A stretch of DNA of 8,589 bases from Blastococcus sp. (GCA_025963345.1 JAOPUS010000202.1:1-8589); one strand, 5' to 3'; shown: positions 1 to 5,375, numbered from the stretch's first letter. Numbers and translations are program-made. Notes: generated by a model from the sequence alone, not told the origin.

Positions 1-52
1 CCTTCGGGCACGCGTGCACGAAGACGACACCCTGGGTAGACCGTCGCTGCAC
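1..52 (-). CDS. DUF3145-like protein, 5' end only (partial)
   Basis: Only the first 17 codons lie in the window; the gene continues off the left edge. From the GTG at 52 the peptide reads MQRRSTQGVVFVHACPK. This resembles, from memory, the start of actinobacterial DUF3145 proteins, which begin with a short basic stretch followed by a G-V-V/L-Y/F-V-H-S/A segment. The start is well supported: a GGAGG Shine-Dalgarno lies at 59-63 with a six-base spacer before the GTG. The family is conserved in Actinobacteria and its function is unknown to me. The upstream 380 bases are its likely control region and contain three direct repeats at 190-214. Confidence is limited because so few residues are visible. 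Confidence 0.6.
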   Translation of the reverse strand, partial: MQRRSTQGVVFVHACPK

Positions 53-189
53 GGGGCACCTCCATCGACTCGATCGGTCTCGTCTTCCCCTACGGACCAT
101 CGATTCGGTGACGCGCTGTATTCGGCAATGACGGAGCAGGGCTCCTGGGGACAGTCTGCACGATGAAGACCCCATCGCGCCAGCCCGGT

Positions 190-214
190 TGCGACAGTTG
201 GGACAAATGTGACA
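190..214 (-). promoter_or_regulatory. Three tandem 9-bp-spaced repeats (TGTCNCA), candidate response-regulator site
   Basis: On the plus strand TGCGACA (190-196), TGGGACA (199-205) and TGTGACA (208-214) recur at an exact 9-bp step, which is TGTCNCA three times on the minus strand. A 5-bp inverted repeat, GTGAC-N5-GTCAC at 209-223, overlaps the last unit. The spacing and core resemble the tandem GTCACA-type 9-bp repeats described for the actinobacterial response regulator MtrA. The array sits about 140-160 bases upstream of the DUF3145-like start, which is the only gene it could obviously control. Assignment to MtrA is inference; the repeats themselves are seen directly. Confidence 0.35.
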
Positions 215-368
215 GAAGGTCACTGGTGATGCGTCTTACTGCTGGTCAAACGCATTACCACGGCGCACGGCGCGGCGTCCACCGGACCTGGCGCGTTCTC
301 TAGCACCGATCTCTGGGTCGCGGGACCGCTGCTCAGAGGCACGTTCGAGAAGATGCTGGGCTTTCATC

Positions 369-380
369 CTGTGATCACAG
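369..380. promoter_or_regulatory. 12-bp perfect palindrome, possible operator
   Basis: CTGTGATCACAG is a perfect 12-bp dyad in the gene-free region. It has no spacer, so it is not a standard CRP-type TGTGA-N6-TCACA site. A dimeric regulator could bind it, but no promoter is recognised beside it. Confidence 0.2.
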
Positions 381-435
381 AGAGTAGTGAGTAGCGAAAC
401 GAGTCCGGCCCGCTGCGCGGTGAGTCGCGACGTTC

Positions 436-696
436 TCACCCTCCGACTGTCGCCTGCAGGTCTCCCCGCGGGACCACCCGGAGGGCGGAGAACGGCAGCC
501 CGCCCGCACCCACGTCCGTCCAGTCCAGTTCGACCACCTGGCCGGCACGGAGCGCTCCGCCGGCGGAGGTGCTGTGGACGACCACCGAGGCATCTGCCCA
601 GCAGCCGCCGGGGGTCTCGGCGGCCTCGATGACCGCTCCGCCACGCGCGTCGTCCCAGCGGACGACGGTGCCGAGGGTCGTGCCGCCGCGTGCCAC
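436..696 (-). CDS. Small divergent cold-shock-domain protein
   Basis: An 86-residue protein that follows the cold-shock (CSD, S1-like OB-fold) pattern along its length: GTVVRWDDARGGAVI (about residues 9-23) matches the GTVKWFNxxKGFGFI strand pair, SVVVHSTSAGGALRAGQVVELDW (38-59) matches VFVHFSAI...LxxGQxVEF, and the end matches the last strand. The aromatic residues that stack on nucleic acid in RNP1 and RNP2 are mostly lost (RGGAVI for KGFGFI, VVVH for VFVH), so ordinary single-stranded RNA/DNA binding is doubtful. I chose the GTG at 696 because GGAG lies ten bases upstream; a TTG at 732 would add 12 residues without a good ribosome site. It lies 52 bases downstream of the diguanylate cyclase stop on the same strand, so the two may be cotranscribed. 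Fold assignment is by eye. Confidence 0.6.
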   Translation of the reverse strand: MARGGTTLGTVVRWDDARGGAVIEAAETPGGCWADASVVVHSTSAGGALRAGQVVELDWTDVGAGGLPFSALRVVPRGDLQATVGG

Positions 697-748
697 GAGA
701 GTCAGGCTCCGCTCGTGCGCACGCCGGATCAAGCAGTACGGACGCCGC

Positions 749-1885
749 TCACCCGGCGAGAATCGTGACGCGGTTGCCGCCGGCGCCCTTGGAGCGGTAC
801 ATGGCGGCGTCGGCGCGGTGCATGAGGTCCTCGACGTCGTCCCCGGGCTGCACCTCGGCGACGCCCACGCTGGCGGTCACACCCGACGGCTGGCCGGTTC
901 GCGCCACGGCGTCCCGGAGCCGCTCGGCGAGCATCTCACCGGAGAAGGTCACGGAGATGTCGGCCAGGACGGCGAACTCGTCGCCGCCCAGGCGGGCCAC
1001 CGTGTCGGTCTCCCGGACGGCGGCACCGAGGGCGGAGCCCACGGCCTTGAGCATCGCGTCGCCCGCGGCGTGCCCGCCGGCGTCGTTGACGGCCTTGAAG
1101 CCGTCGAGGTCGACGAGGCAGACGACGGTCTGGTGGCCCCACGCGGCGGCGTCGACGGCGTCGGCCACCCGCTCGAGATAGGCGCGCCGGTTGGGGATGC
1201 CGGTGAGCGGATCGGTGGACGCCAGCGTCTCCTGGGTGCGCATCAGCAGCACCTGGCGGTCGTAGGAGGCCCACGCGTTGGCCGAGGCCATCGCACAGAC
1301 CATCGTGAAGGAGGCCATGATCGCCAGGAAGAACATCCCCGACGTGGTCAGGCCGGGCAACTCCAGGAAGAACAGGTAGGCGGCGGTCATGAGGGCGCCC
1401 ATGCCCACGACGCCGTAGGGGGAGTACGCGGCCGCGAGGAACGTCAGCGTGAGGAACAGCAGTGCGTCGATCGGGCTGGAGGCGCCACCGTCGAGCCGGG
1501 TACCGATGATGACGAACGTGCTGGTCGCGATGCTCCAGAGGTAGAACAGCGTCGGGCCACGCGAGTCGCGCATCATCTCCGCCAGCGGCAGGAGGAGCAG
1601 AAGCGGGCAGCCCACGATGACCAGGGCGGTCAGGCCCAGGATGACCGGGTTGTGTCGACCGGGACTGTCGGTGATCAGCACGTAGCCGATGACTGCGAAG
1701 GCGGAGATCTCGCTCAGCAGCACGCCGATGCGCACGTGGCGGACCCAGTAGGCGACCCGGTCGTCGTCGCCGGCCAGGGGTCGGTACAGCCCAGCGCGCA
1801 GCGCGGCACCCAGCCGGCGGAGGATCCCCGTCCGGGCCGGGGCGCGCAGGGGCGCACTGGTGCCGCGGCGATCCGCGACCGACAT
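749..1885 (-). CDS. Membrane-bound GGDEF diguanylate cyclase
   Basis: A 378-residue protein predicted to make cyclic di-GMP from two GTP. Residues about 52-205 hold roughly six hydrophobic helices, likely a membrane sensor of unidentified type. The GGDEF domain starts at the typical linker TDPLTGIPNRRAYL (224-237). Catalytic features are intact: DLDGFKAVND (259-268), GHAAGD (271-276) and GGDEF at 300-304. An inhibitory I-site RETD (291-294) lies exactly five residues before GGDEF, so product feedback inhibition is expected. The C-terminus AMYRSKGAGGNRV is also typical. There is no EAL or HD-GYP domain. The ATG at 1885 was chosen because the high-GC3 coding pattern begins there; its ribosome site is weak, and a better Shine-Dalgarno plus ATG (1913) is out of frame. 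It is divergent from the isomerase-like gene. Confidence 0.9.
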   Translation of the reverse strand: MSVADRRGTSAPLRAPARTGILRRLGAALRAGLYRPLAGDDDRVAYWVRHVRIGVLLSEISAFAVIGYVLITDSPGRHNPVILGLTALVIVGCPLLLLLPLAEMMRDSRGPTLFYLWSIATSTFVIIGTRLDGGASSPIDALLFLTLTFLAAAYSPYGVVGMGALMTAAYLFFLELPGLTTSGMFFLAIMASFTMVCAMASANAWASYDRQVLLMRTQETLASTDPLTGIPNRRAYLERVADAVDAAAWGHQTVVCLVDLDGFKAVNDAGGHAAGDAMLKAVGSALGAAVRETDTVARLGGDEFAVLADISVTFSGEMLAERLRDAVARTGQPSGVTASVGVAEVQPGDDVEDLMHRADAAMYRSKGAGGNRVTILAG

Positions 1886-1935
1886 GTCGTTCACGGTCCA
1901 GCGATCGACGCATCCGGGGCACTCCTTGACCCCGG

Positions 1936-1952
1936 CCTCCCCCTTCGGGAGG
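1936..1952. repeat. Stem-loop, 6-bp GC stem, in divergent spacer
   Basis: CCTCCC (1936-1941) and GGGAGG (1947-1952) are perfectly complementary around a five-base loop. The element is in the spacer between the divergent diguanylate cyclase and isomerase-like genes and would fall in the cyclase 5' leader if transcription starts further upstream. No T-run follows on either strand, so it is not a standard terminator. Confidence 0.45.
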
Positions 1953-1968
1953 AGACCTGTTGCCGCCG

Positions 1969-1988
1969 GGCGTGGCGCGTGCCACGCC
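1969..1988. repeat. Strong 8-bp inverted repeat in divergent spacer
   Basis: GGCGTGGC (1969-1976) and GCCACGCC (1981-1988) pair perfectly around the four bases GCGT. It is roughly central between the two divergent start codons (1885 and 2042), where either a dyad operator or a leader hairpin would be expected. Which of the two applies cannot be told from sequence alone. Confidence 0.5.
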
Positions 1989-2041
1989 GGGGTAGGCGCG
2001 ATCGATGCCTGCCTGCGCCGGGGACGGGTAGGGGCGCTCCC

Positions 2042-2935
2042 GTGGGATTTCACCAGGGCATGGCGGAGGCCGGCCGCGAGCAGGTCGGCAGCATGGTGCT
2101 GGGCGCGTGGGACGCCTTCATCGAGCAGGCGGAGACGGTCGACCTGAGCCGCCCCTCCCGCCTCGACGGATGGCGTGCGCAGGAGATCTGCGTGCACCTG
2201 GGGTGCTGGGACGACCACACCGCACTGGCCGACCTGATCGCCTCGGCGCGCGCGAGCGGCGCCGGCACTCCCCCCGACGTCGACGCGGTGAACGCCCGGG
2301 TCACCGCGGCGCACCGGGACGCCTCCCGCGACGAGGTGCTCGCCGCGCTGCGCCGCAACCGCGAGGCGACCGCCCGCTATCTGGCCGAGGAACCGGTCGG
2401 GCTCGACACCGCCCTCACCGTCTCGGTGGTCGGCCGGATCCCGCTGCTCAGCGTCATCCTGGGGCAGGCGTACGAGCTCGCCGTCCACGGCCTGGACCTG
2501 GTGTCCTGCGGTGCCGCTCCCCCGCCCCCGGCAGTCCTGCAGTCGGGGCTCGCTGCCCTGGCCGATGTCACCGGCGGCCTGGCCGCGTCGCTCGACATCA
2601 CCGGCGGGGTGACGCTCGCGACGCCCGACGGGGGCTGGGCCTTCACCGCGGACCCGCACGGCTGGACCGTCCGCAAGGTGGCTCCCGGCGAGCACGAGGG
2701 CCCCACCGTCGAGGCACCCGCCGACCTGCTGCTCGAGGCGGCATCCGGCCGGATCAATCCCGTCCCCGCCGTCGCGCGGCGGCGGCTCAAGGTGCACGAG
2801 ATCGGCGGCCTGCTGAAGCTGGCGCCGATCGTGCAGGCGGTCCCGGGCATCCCGGGTGGACCGATACTGCAGCTGGCCGCCCGGACGGTCGGCGGTGCCG
2901 GCGGCATGCTCGGCCGGCTGTTCCGGAAAGGCTAG
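2042..2935 (+). CDS. Maleylpyruvate isomerase-type mycothiol-dependent enzyme (MDMPI/DinB fold)
   Basis: A 297-residue protein of the mycothiol-dependent maleylpyruvate isomerase superfamily, with an N-terminal four-helix DinB-like metal domain (about 10-155) and a C-terminal SCP2-like region (about 165-250). Family landmarks are LDGWRAQEICVHLG (41-54) and AYELAVHGLDLV (143-154). His52, Glu145 and His149 line up with the His/Glu/His zinc ligands of the characterised corynebacterial enzyme, so the metal site looks intact. The real substrate is unknown; many relatives act on other mycothiol adducts. The GTG at 2042 is preferred because AGGGG lies seven bases upstream; the ATG at 2060 is the main alternative and would remove six residues. 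Its stop shares a CTAG with the convergent VTT-domain gene, and its last codons are duplicated at 3635-3670. Confidence 0.8.
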   Translation: MGFHQGMAEAGREQVGSMVLGAWDAFIEQAETVDLSRPSRLDGWRAQEICVHLGCWDDHTALADLIASARASGAGTPPDVDAVNARVTAAHRDASRDEVLAALRRNREATARYLAEEPVGLDTALTVSVVGRIPLLSVILGQAYELAVHGLDLVSCGAAPPPPAVLQSGLAALADVTGGLAASLDITGGVTLATPDGGWAFTADPHGWTVRKVAPGEHEGPTVEAPADLLLEAASGRINPVPAVARRRLKVHEIGGLLKLAPIVQAVPGIPGGPILQLAARTVGGAGGMLGRLFRKG

Positions 2936-2936
2936 C
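2911..2936 (+). repeat. 26-bp direct repeat, copy 1 (end of isomerase-like gene)
   Basis: Matches 3646-3671 at 25 of 26 positions (735 bases apart); the match extends weakly left to 2900, giving 33 of 37. The copy encodes the C-terminal GRLFRKG and stop of the isomerase-like gene and contains the palindrome GCTAGC. That palindrome supplies TAG stops on both strands: here for the isomerase-like and the VTT-domain genes. Confidence 0.9.
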
Positions 2937-3594
2937 CCGCAGGCAGGGTGTCGGCGCCAGTCTGCCGGCGTCGCCACGCGAGGGCACCGAGCCAGGCCAG
3001 GACGACGACGGTCAACGGCCCCAGGGTGAACACCGTTGCCCAGGAGGCGAGAGCGCCGACCGAGGCGCCGATGCCCACCTGGACGACGGTGCCGGGCACC
3101 AGCCCCACGGCGGTCGCGAGCGCGTAGGGGGCCGGTCGGATCGCGGTCAGCCCCGCGCCGTAGCTCAGCACGACGAAAGGGACCACGGGCAGCAGCCGCC
3201 CGACCAGCACGCCGGTGAACCCACGCTCGACCACGAACTGGTCGACACGCGAGAGCCGGGAACCGGCCAGCCGGGTCGCCGCCACCCGGCCCAGCGTCCG
3301 GCTCAGGGCGAAGGCCGCGAGCGCCCCGAGCAGTCCACCGGCCAGTGCGACCCCGAGACCGGGCCCGAAACCGGCGACCACGCCGAGGAGCACGGACGTG
3401 GCCGTGCGCGGAATCGGGGTGAGCAGGATCAGCGCGAGCCCGAGCACCAACGCCACCCAGGCCACTCCCCCGGCGCCGTCCACCCACGTCCGAACCTCCG
3501 CCACGGAGGGAAGGTCCACCGTCCAGGCAGCGAAAGCCCCGCCGGTGACGAGGAGGACGAGGAGCGCGGCACGCAGCCACGCCGTCGTCGTCAC
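2932..3594 (-). CDS. TVP38/TMEM64 (VTT, DedA-superfamily) membrane protein
   Basis: A 220-residue integral membrane protein. An N-terminal helix (about 8-25) precedes a VTT-type core at about 45-185. Family landmarks are the re-entrant segment LLTPIPRTATSVLLGVVAGFG (57-77), the Gly-rich GVALAGGLLGALAAFALSRTLGR (81-103) and GRLLPVVPFVVLSYGAGLT (132-150), followed by VPGTVVQVGIGA (166-177). Relatives include DedA-type proteins, some of which move undecaprenyl phosphate or phospholipids between leaflets; the substrate here is not determined. The start is GTG at 3594, with AGGA about seven bases upstream. It is flanked precisely by two direct repeats, and its TAG stop lies inside copy 1. The M23 stop is 72 bases upstream on the same strand, so readthrough from the M23 gene is possible. 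Confidence 0.85.
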   Translation of the reverse strand: MTTTAWLRAALLVLLVTGGAFAAWTVDLPSVAEVRTWVDGAGGVAWVALVLGLALILLTPIPRTATSVLLGVVAGFGPGLGVALAGGLLGALAAFALSRTLGRVAATRLAGSRLSRVDQFVVERGFTGVLVGRLLPVVPFVVLSYGAGLTAIRPAPYALATAVGLVPGTVVQVGIGASVGALASWATVFTLGPLTVVVLAWLGALAWRRRQTGADTLPAG

Positions 3595-3645
3595 CCGGTC
3601 ATCCTGGACGGCCGGCCGTAGCGTCGGCGCGTCGGGCGGCGTTCC

Positions 3646-3671
3646 CGGCCGGCTGTTCCGGAAGGGCTAGC
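3646..3671 (+). repeat. 26-bp direct repeat, copy 2 (fossil of the isomerase 3' end)
   Basis: Second copy of the repeat at 2911-2936. In the plus strand, 3635-3670 still reads as the last codons of the isomerase-like gene (G-G-V-P-G-R-L-F-R-K-G-stop against G-G-M-L-G-R-L-F-R-K-G-stop). The single core mismatch, AAA to AAG, is synonymous for Lys. The minus-strand TAG at 3667-3669 within the copy is the stop of the M23 gene. Confidence 0.9.
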
Positions 3672-4896
3672 AACCGCCGCCCAGGGAGATCCCGTGGGCG
3701 GTCAGCCACGGCACCGGGTTGACCCGGTTCACGTACAGCCCACCGGTGTGGACCTCGAAGTGCAGGTGCGGCCCGGTGGACTGACCGCGGTTGCCGACCT
3801 CGGCGATCTGCTGGCCGGTGGTCACGGCCTGCCCGGCGGAGACGAAGAACTGGTTGACGTGCCCGTAGAGGGTGACGGTCCCGTCGGCGTGCTGGAGGGC
3901 GACGGCCAGGCCGAAGCCGCTCGCCGGCCCGGCCTGGACCACGACCCCGCCCTCGGGGGCGTAGATGGGCGTGCCGATCGGGGCCGCGATGTCGACCCCG
4001 GCGTGCAGGGTCCCCCAGCGCGAGCCGTAGCAGGAGGTGACCTGGCCGCTGGTCGGTGCGACGGCGCCGCCGCTCGCCGCGGTCGTCGGGGCGGCCCCGG
4101 CGGCCTGCTGGGCCTCCCAGGAGCCGGCGGGGTTGCCCGCCCCCTGCAGGGTGAGGAGCTGGATCTCGGCGTCCCGGAGCTGCACGTCCAGCGCTGCCTT
4201 CTCCGCGGCGGTGGCGTCGAAGGTGCCCTGAGCGGCGGCCAGTTGCGCGTCGGCGTCGGCAGCCGCCTGCGCGGCGGTCGTGGCGAGTGAGTCCCGCTCG
4301 GCGACGGCCACCTGCGCGGCCCGGTCAGCCTCCGCCTCCTGGGCCTCGGCGGTCTGGAACTGCGTGAGCTGTTCGGTCCGCTGGTCACCGAGGTGCTCGA
4401 GGATGGCCGCCTGCTGCAGGAGCTCGGCCGGGCTCTGGGCGGCCAGGAGCAGGCCGACGTCACCGAAGCCGCTGTCGGCGCTTCCCATGTAGGCCTGGCG
4501 GCCGAGAGTCGACACGTCCTTCCGCCCGCGGTCGACCGCACCTCGCGCTTCGGCCAGCTTGGTAGCCGTGGCGGTGGCCTCCGCCTGCGCGGCGGCGAGG
4601 GCGGCCTGAGCGGAGAGCGCCGCACTGCCGGCGGCCTCCGCCTCGACGGACATGCGCTCGAGGCTGTCCTGGGCCTCGGTCACGCGGGCCCCGATGGCGG
4701 CGACCTCGGCCGCGGTCGCGTCGTGCGCGGCCTGGGCGTCGGCGACCGTGCCCCCCGTGCCGGGGGCCGCGAGCGCGGCGGGGGTGCCGAGCAGCGCACC
4801 GGCGAGCAGGCCTACGGCGACGGCTGTCAGACGGAAGGTGCGGGGGCGGCGGAGCGGTCGGGCTGCGGGCAGTTCGTCGTGGTGCAGGGTCGCCAA
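3667..4896 (-). CDS. Secreted M23-family (LytM-type) peptidoglycan peptidase with coiled-coil region
   Basis: A 409-residue exported protein. An Arg-rich N-region and hydrophobic core (residues 22-43, ending ALA-AP) form a signal peptide. Residues about 50-245 are Ala/Glu/Gln-rich heptad-like coiled coil, resembling the EnvC/RipA-type regulatory arm. The C-terminal M23 domain (about 280-395) keeps all catalytic features: HAGVD (His298, Asp302), LYGH (His346) and HLHFE (His377, His379), so it should be an active zinc endopeptidase cutting stem peptides. The only two cysteines, 289 and 409, may form a disulfide. The start is TTG at 4896, the only in-frame start that places the signal peptide well, with GGAG ten bases upstream; a GTG at 5001 would lie inside the riboswitch. 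Expression is expected to respond to c-di-AMP through the leader. Confidence 0.9.
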   Translation of the reverse strand: MATLHHDELPAARPLRRPRTFRLTAVAVGLLAGALLGTPAALAAPGTGGTVADAQAAHDATAAEVAAIGARVTEAQDSLERMSVEAEAAGSAALSAQAALAAAQAEATATATKLAEARGAVDRGRKDVSTLGRQAYMGSADSGFGDVGLLLAAQSPAELLQQAAILEHLGDQRTEQLTQFQTAEAQEAEADRAAQVAVAERDSLATTAAQAAADADAQLAAAQGTFDATAAEKAALDVQLRDAEIQLLTLQGAGNPAGSWEAQQAAGAAPTTAASGGAVAPTSGQVTSCYGSRWGTLHAGVDIAAPIGTPIYAPEGGVVVQAGPASGFGLAVALQHADGTVTLYGHVNQFFVSAGQAVTTGQQIAEVGNRGQSTGPHLHFEVHTGGLYVNRVNPVPWLTAHGISLGGGC

Positions 4897-4902
4897 AGCG
4901 AC
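4889..4902 (-). promoter_or_regulatory. Start-codon hairpin of the M23 gene
   Basis: GTCGC (4902-4898) and GCGAC (4893-4889) pair perfectly around the loop TTTG, which contains the predicted TTG start codon (4896-4894). The Shine-Dalgarno GGAG (4910-4907) lies just upstream and the aptamer ends at about 4922. It could tune initiation, but 5-bp stems are common by chance in such GC-rich DNA. Confidence 0.4.
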
Positions 4903-4921
4903 GCGTCTCCGTTCTTCACGA

Positions 4922-5058
4922 CCGCCTACCGAGTTAGCTGACGGGTTCGGGCCGGAAGTTGCCCTACGCGCGATGCGTCCCCGGACGCACGCGCGATTCA
5001 CCCCAGGGGATCGATGGGTCCCCGGTCCGCGCGGCCATCAGGCGGCGCGGTTCGGCGG
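4922..5058 (-). ncRNA. ydaO-yuaA riboswitch: c-di-AMP riboswitch (ydaO/yuaA type) aptamer
   Basis: On the minus strand the conserved core of the ydaO/yuaA family is plain: GGGGACCCA (about 5020), CTGGGGTGAATCGCGC (about 5005-4990), CGCGCGTAGGGC (about 4972-4961) and CCCGAACCCGTCAGCTAACT (about 4950-4931). A P1 helix can close it, with CCGCC (5058-5054) pairing with GGCGG (4926-4922). The internal GAATCGCGC...GCGCG pairing before GTAGGGC is also as expected. The family binds cyclic di-AMP and in Actinobacteria often precedes cell-wall hydrolase genes; ligand binding usually turns expression off. It ends about 12 bases before the Shine-Dalgarno of the M23 gene. I see no T-rich terminator between aptamer and gene, so control may act on ribosome access. 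Confidence 0.92.
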
Positions 5059-5105
5059 GGTCCGTCCGCTGCCCCCGGGTTCAAGGGCTGAGTTTCGGAC
5101 GGACC
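5059..5105 (-). promoter_or_regulatory. 10-bp leader hairpin directly before the riboswitch
   Basis: GGTCCGTCCG (5105-5096) pairs perfectly with CGGACGGACC (5068-5059) around a 27-base loop. It abuts the aptamer P1 strand at 5058 with no gap and begins at about the transcription start predicted from the promoter at 5113-5141. It may stack on P1 or protect the 5' end of the transcript. Confidence 0.55.
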
Positions 5106-5112
5106 GAGCTCG

Positions 5113-5141
5113 AAAGTACGCGGAGTTCGAGGCGATGTCAC
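5113..5141 (-). promoter_or_regulatory. Promoter of the M23 riboswitch transcript
   Basis: GTGACA (-35, 5141-5136) and TACTTT (-10, 5118-5113) are separated by exactly 17 bases, a good fit to the housekeeping sigma consensus. The predicted start is near 5106, just where the leader hairpin begins. A 6-bp inverted repeat CTCGAA/TTCGAG (5131-5109) overlaps the -10 and could be an operator. Placement downstream of the ferredoxin stop gives the M23 gene its own promoter. Confidence 0.55.
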
Positions 5142-5150
5142 AGTGAGATA

Positions 5151-5185
5151 ACGACGCCCAGGTCAGCGGGCCGGCCGGGCGTCGT
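5151..5185 (-). terminator. Hairpin at the end of the redox operon, possible terminator
   Basis: ACGACGCCC (minus 5185-5177) pairs perfectly with GGGCGTCGT (5159-5151) around a 17-base loop, spanning the ferredoxin stop codon. Only a short TATCT follows, no U-tract, so it would be a non-canonical actinobacterial-type terminator. Its place between the five-gene operon and the M23 promoter fits that role. Confidence 0.4.
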
Positions 5186-5375
5186 CCCGGAGCTGGAGGG
5201 CCCGCGTCGGGCAGGCGGCCGCCACTCGTCGCGCCGCCCGGAGGAGGGCCGGCGGCAGTTCCCCTCGGGCGATCAGCGGGTAGCCCCACTCGTCGAGGGT
5301 GATGCCCTCGGGCAGTAGTTCGGCGCACACCCCGTGGCCGGTGCAGCGGATCGGGTCCACTCCCAGCCGGGTCAT
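5163..5375 (-). CDS. Small CxxHxxC ferredoxin (3Fe-4S type)
   Basis: A 70-residue cytoplasmic ferredoxin. Iron-sulfur ligands are Cys11 and Cys17 in RCTGHGVC and Cys55 in ACPTRAL, with His14 in the place of the second cysteine of a classic CxxCxxC. This CxxXxxC...CP pattern is typical of actinobacterial ferredoxins that serve cytochromes P450 and similar partners, which usually carry a 3Fe-4S cluster. The segment PEGITLDEWGYPLI is also family-typical. The ATG overlaps the upstream NuoF-like stop by one base (TGATG), implying translational coupling. It is the last gene of the five-gene operon and no P450 is nearby. It may exchange electrons with the NuoF-like protein and the haem membrane protein; this is inferred from context. 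Confidence 0.88.
   Translation of the reverse strand: MTRLGVDPIRCTGHGVCAELLPEGITLDEWGYPLIARGELPPALLRAARRVAAACPTRALQLRDDARPAR

Larger units (their letters stand above)
53..435. other. Gene-poor intergenic region with regulatory-looking repeats
   Basis: I see no convincing gene here. Third-position GC bias is weak in every frame and G+C falls below that of the neighbouring genes. A 43-codon minus-strand ORF (about 236-367) lacks a Shine-Dalgarno and any family resemblance. The region lies between the 3' end of the cold-shock-like gene and the start of the DUF3145-like gene, both on the minus strand, so it should hold a terminator for the first and the promoter for the second. I could not pick a convincing -35/-10 pair. 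Two ordered signals stand out: the 9-bp direct repeats at 190-214 and the palindrome at 369-380. Confidence 0.6.

Noticed and set aside
2..23. 22-bp near-perfect palindrome (one mismatch) at the left edge
   Set aside because: It lies within the coding start of the DUF3145-like gene and is explained by codons for VFVHACPK; low weight as an operator.
236..439. 67-codon minus-strand ORF and its internal 43-codon form
   Set aside because: No ribosome site, weak third-position GC, and no recognisable fold or motif.
569..2041. Long plus-strand upstream extension of the isomerase-like gene
   Set aside because: It is antisense to the diguanylate cyclase, Gly/Arg/His-rich with no domain, and lies before the Shine-Dalgarno and GTG at 2042.
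749..3580. A 943-codon open frame on the minus strand covering the cyclase and beyond
   Set aside because: Only the last 378 codons match a family. The upstream part is an antisense shadow of the plus-strand isomerase-like gene and of the VTT gene, kept open by high GC.
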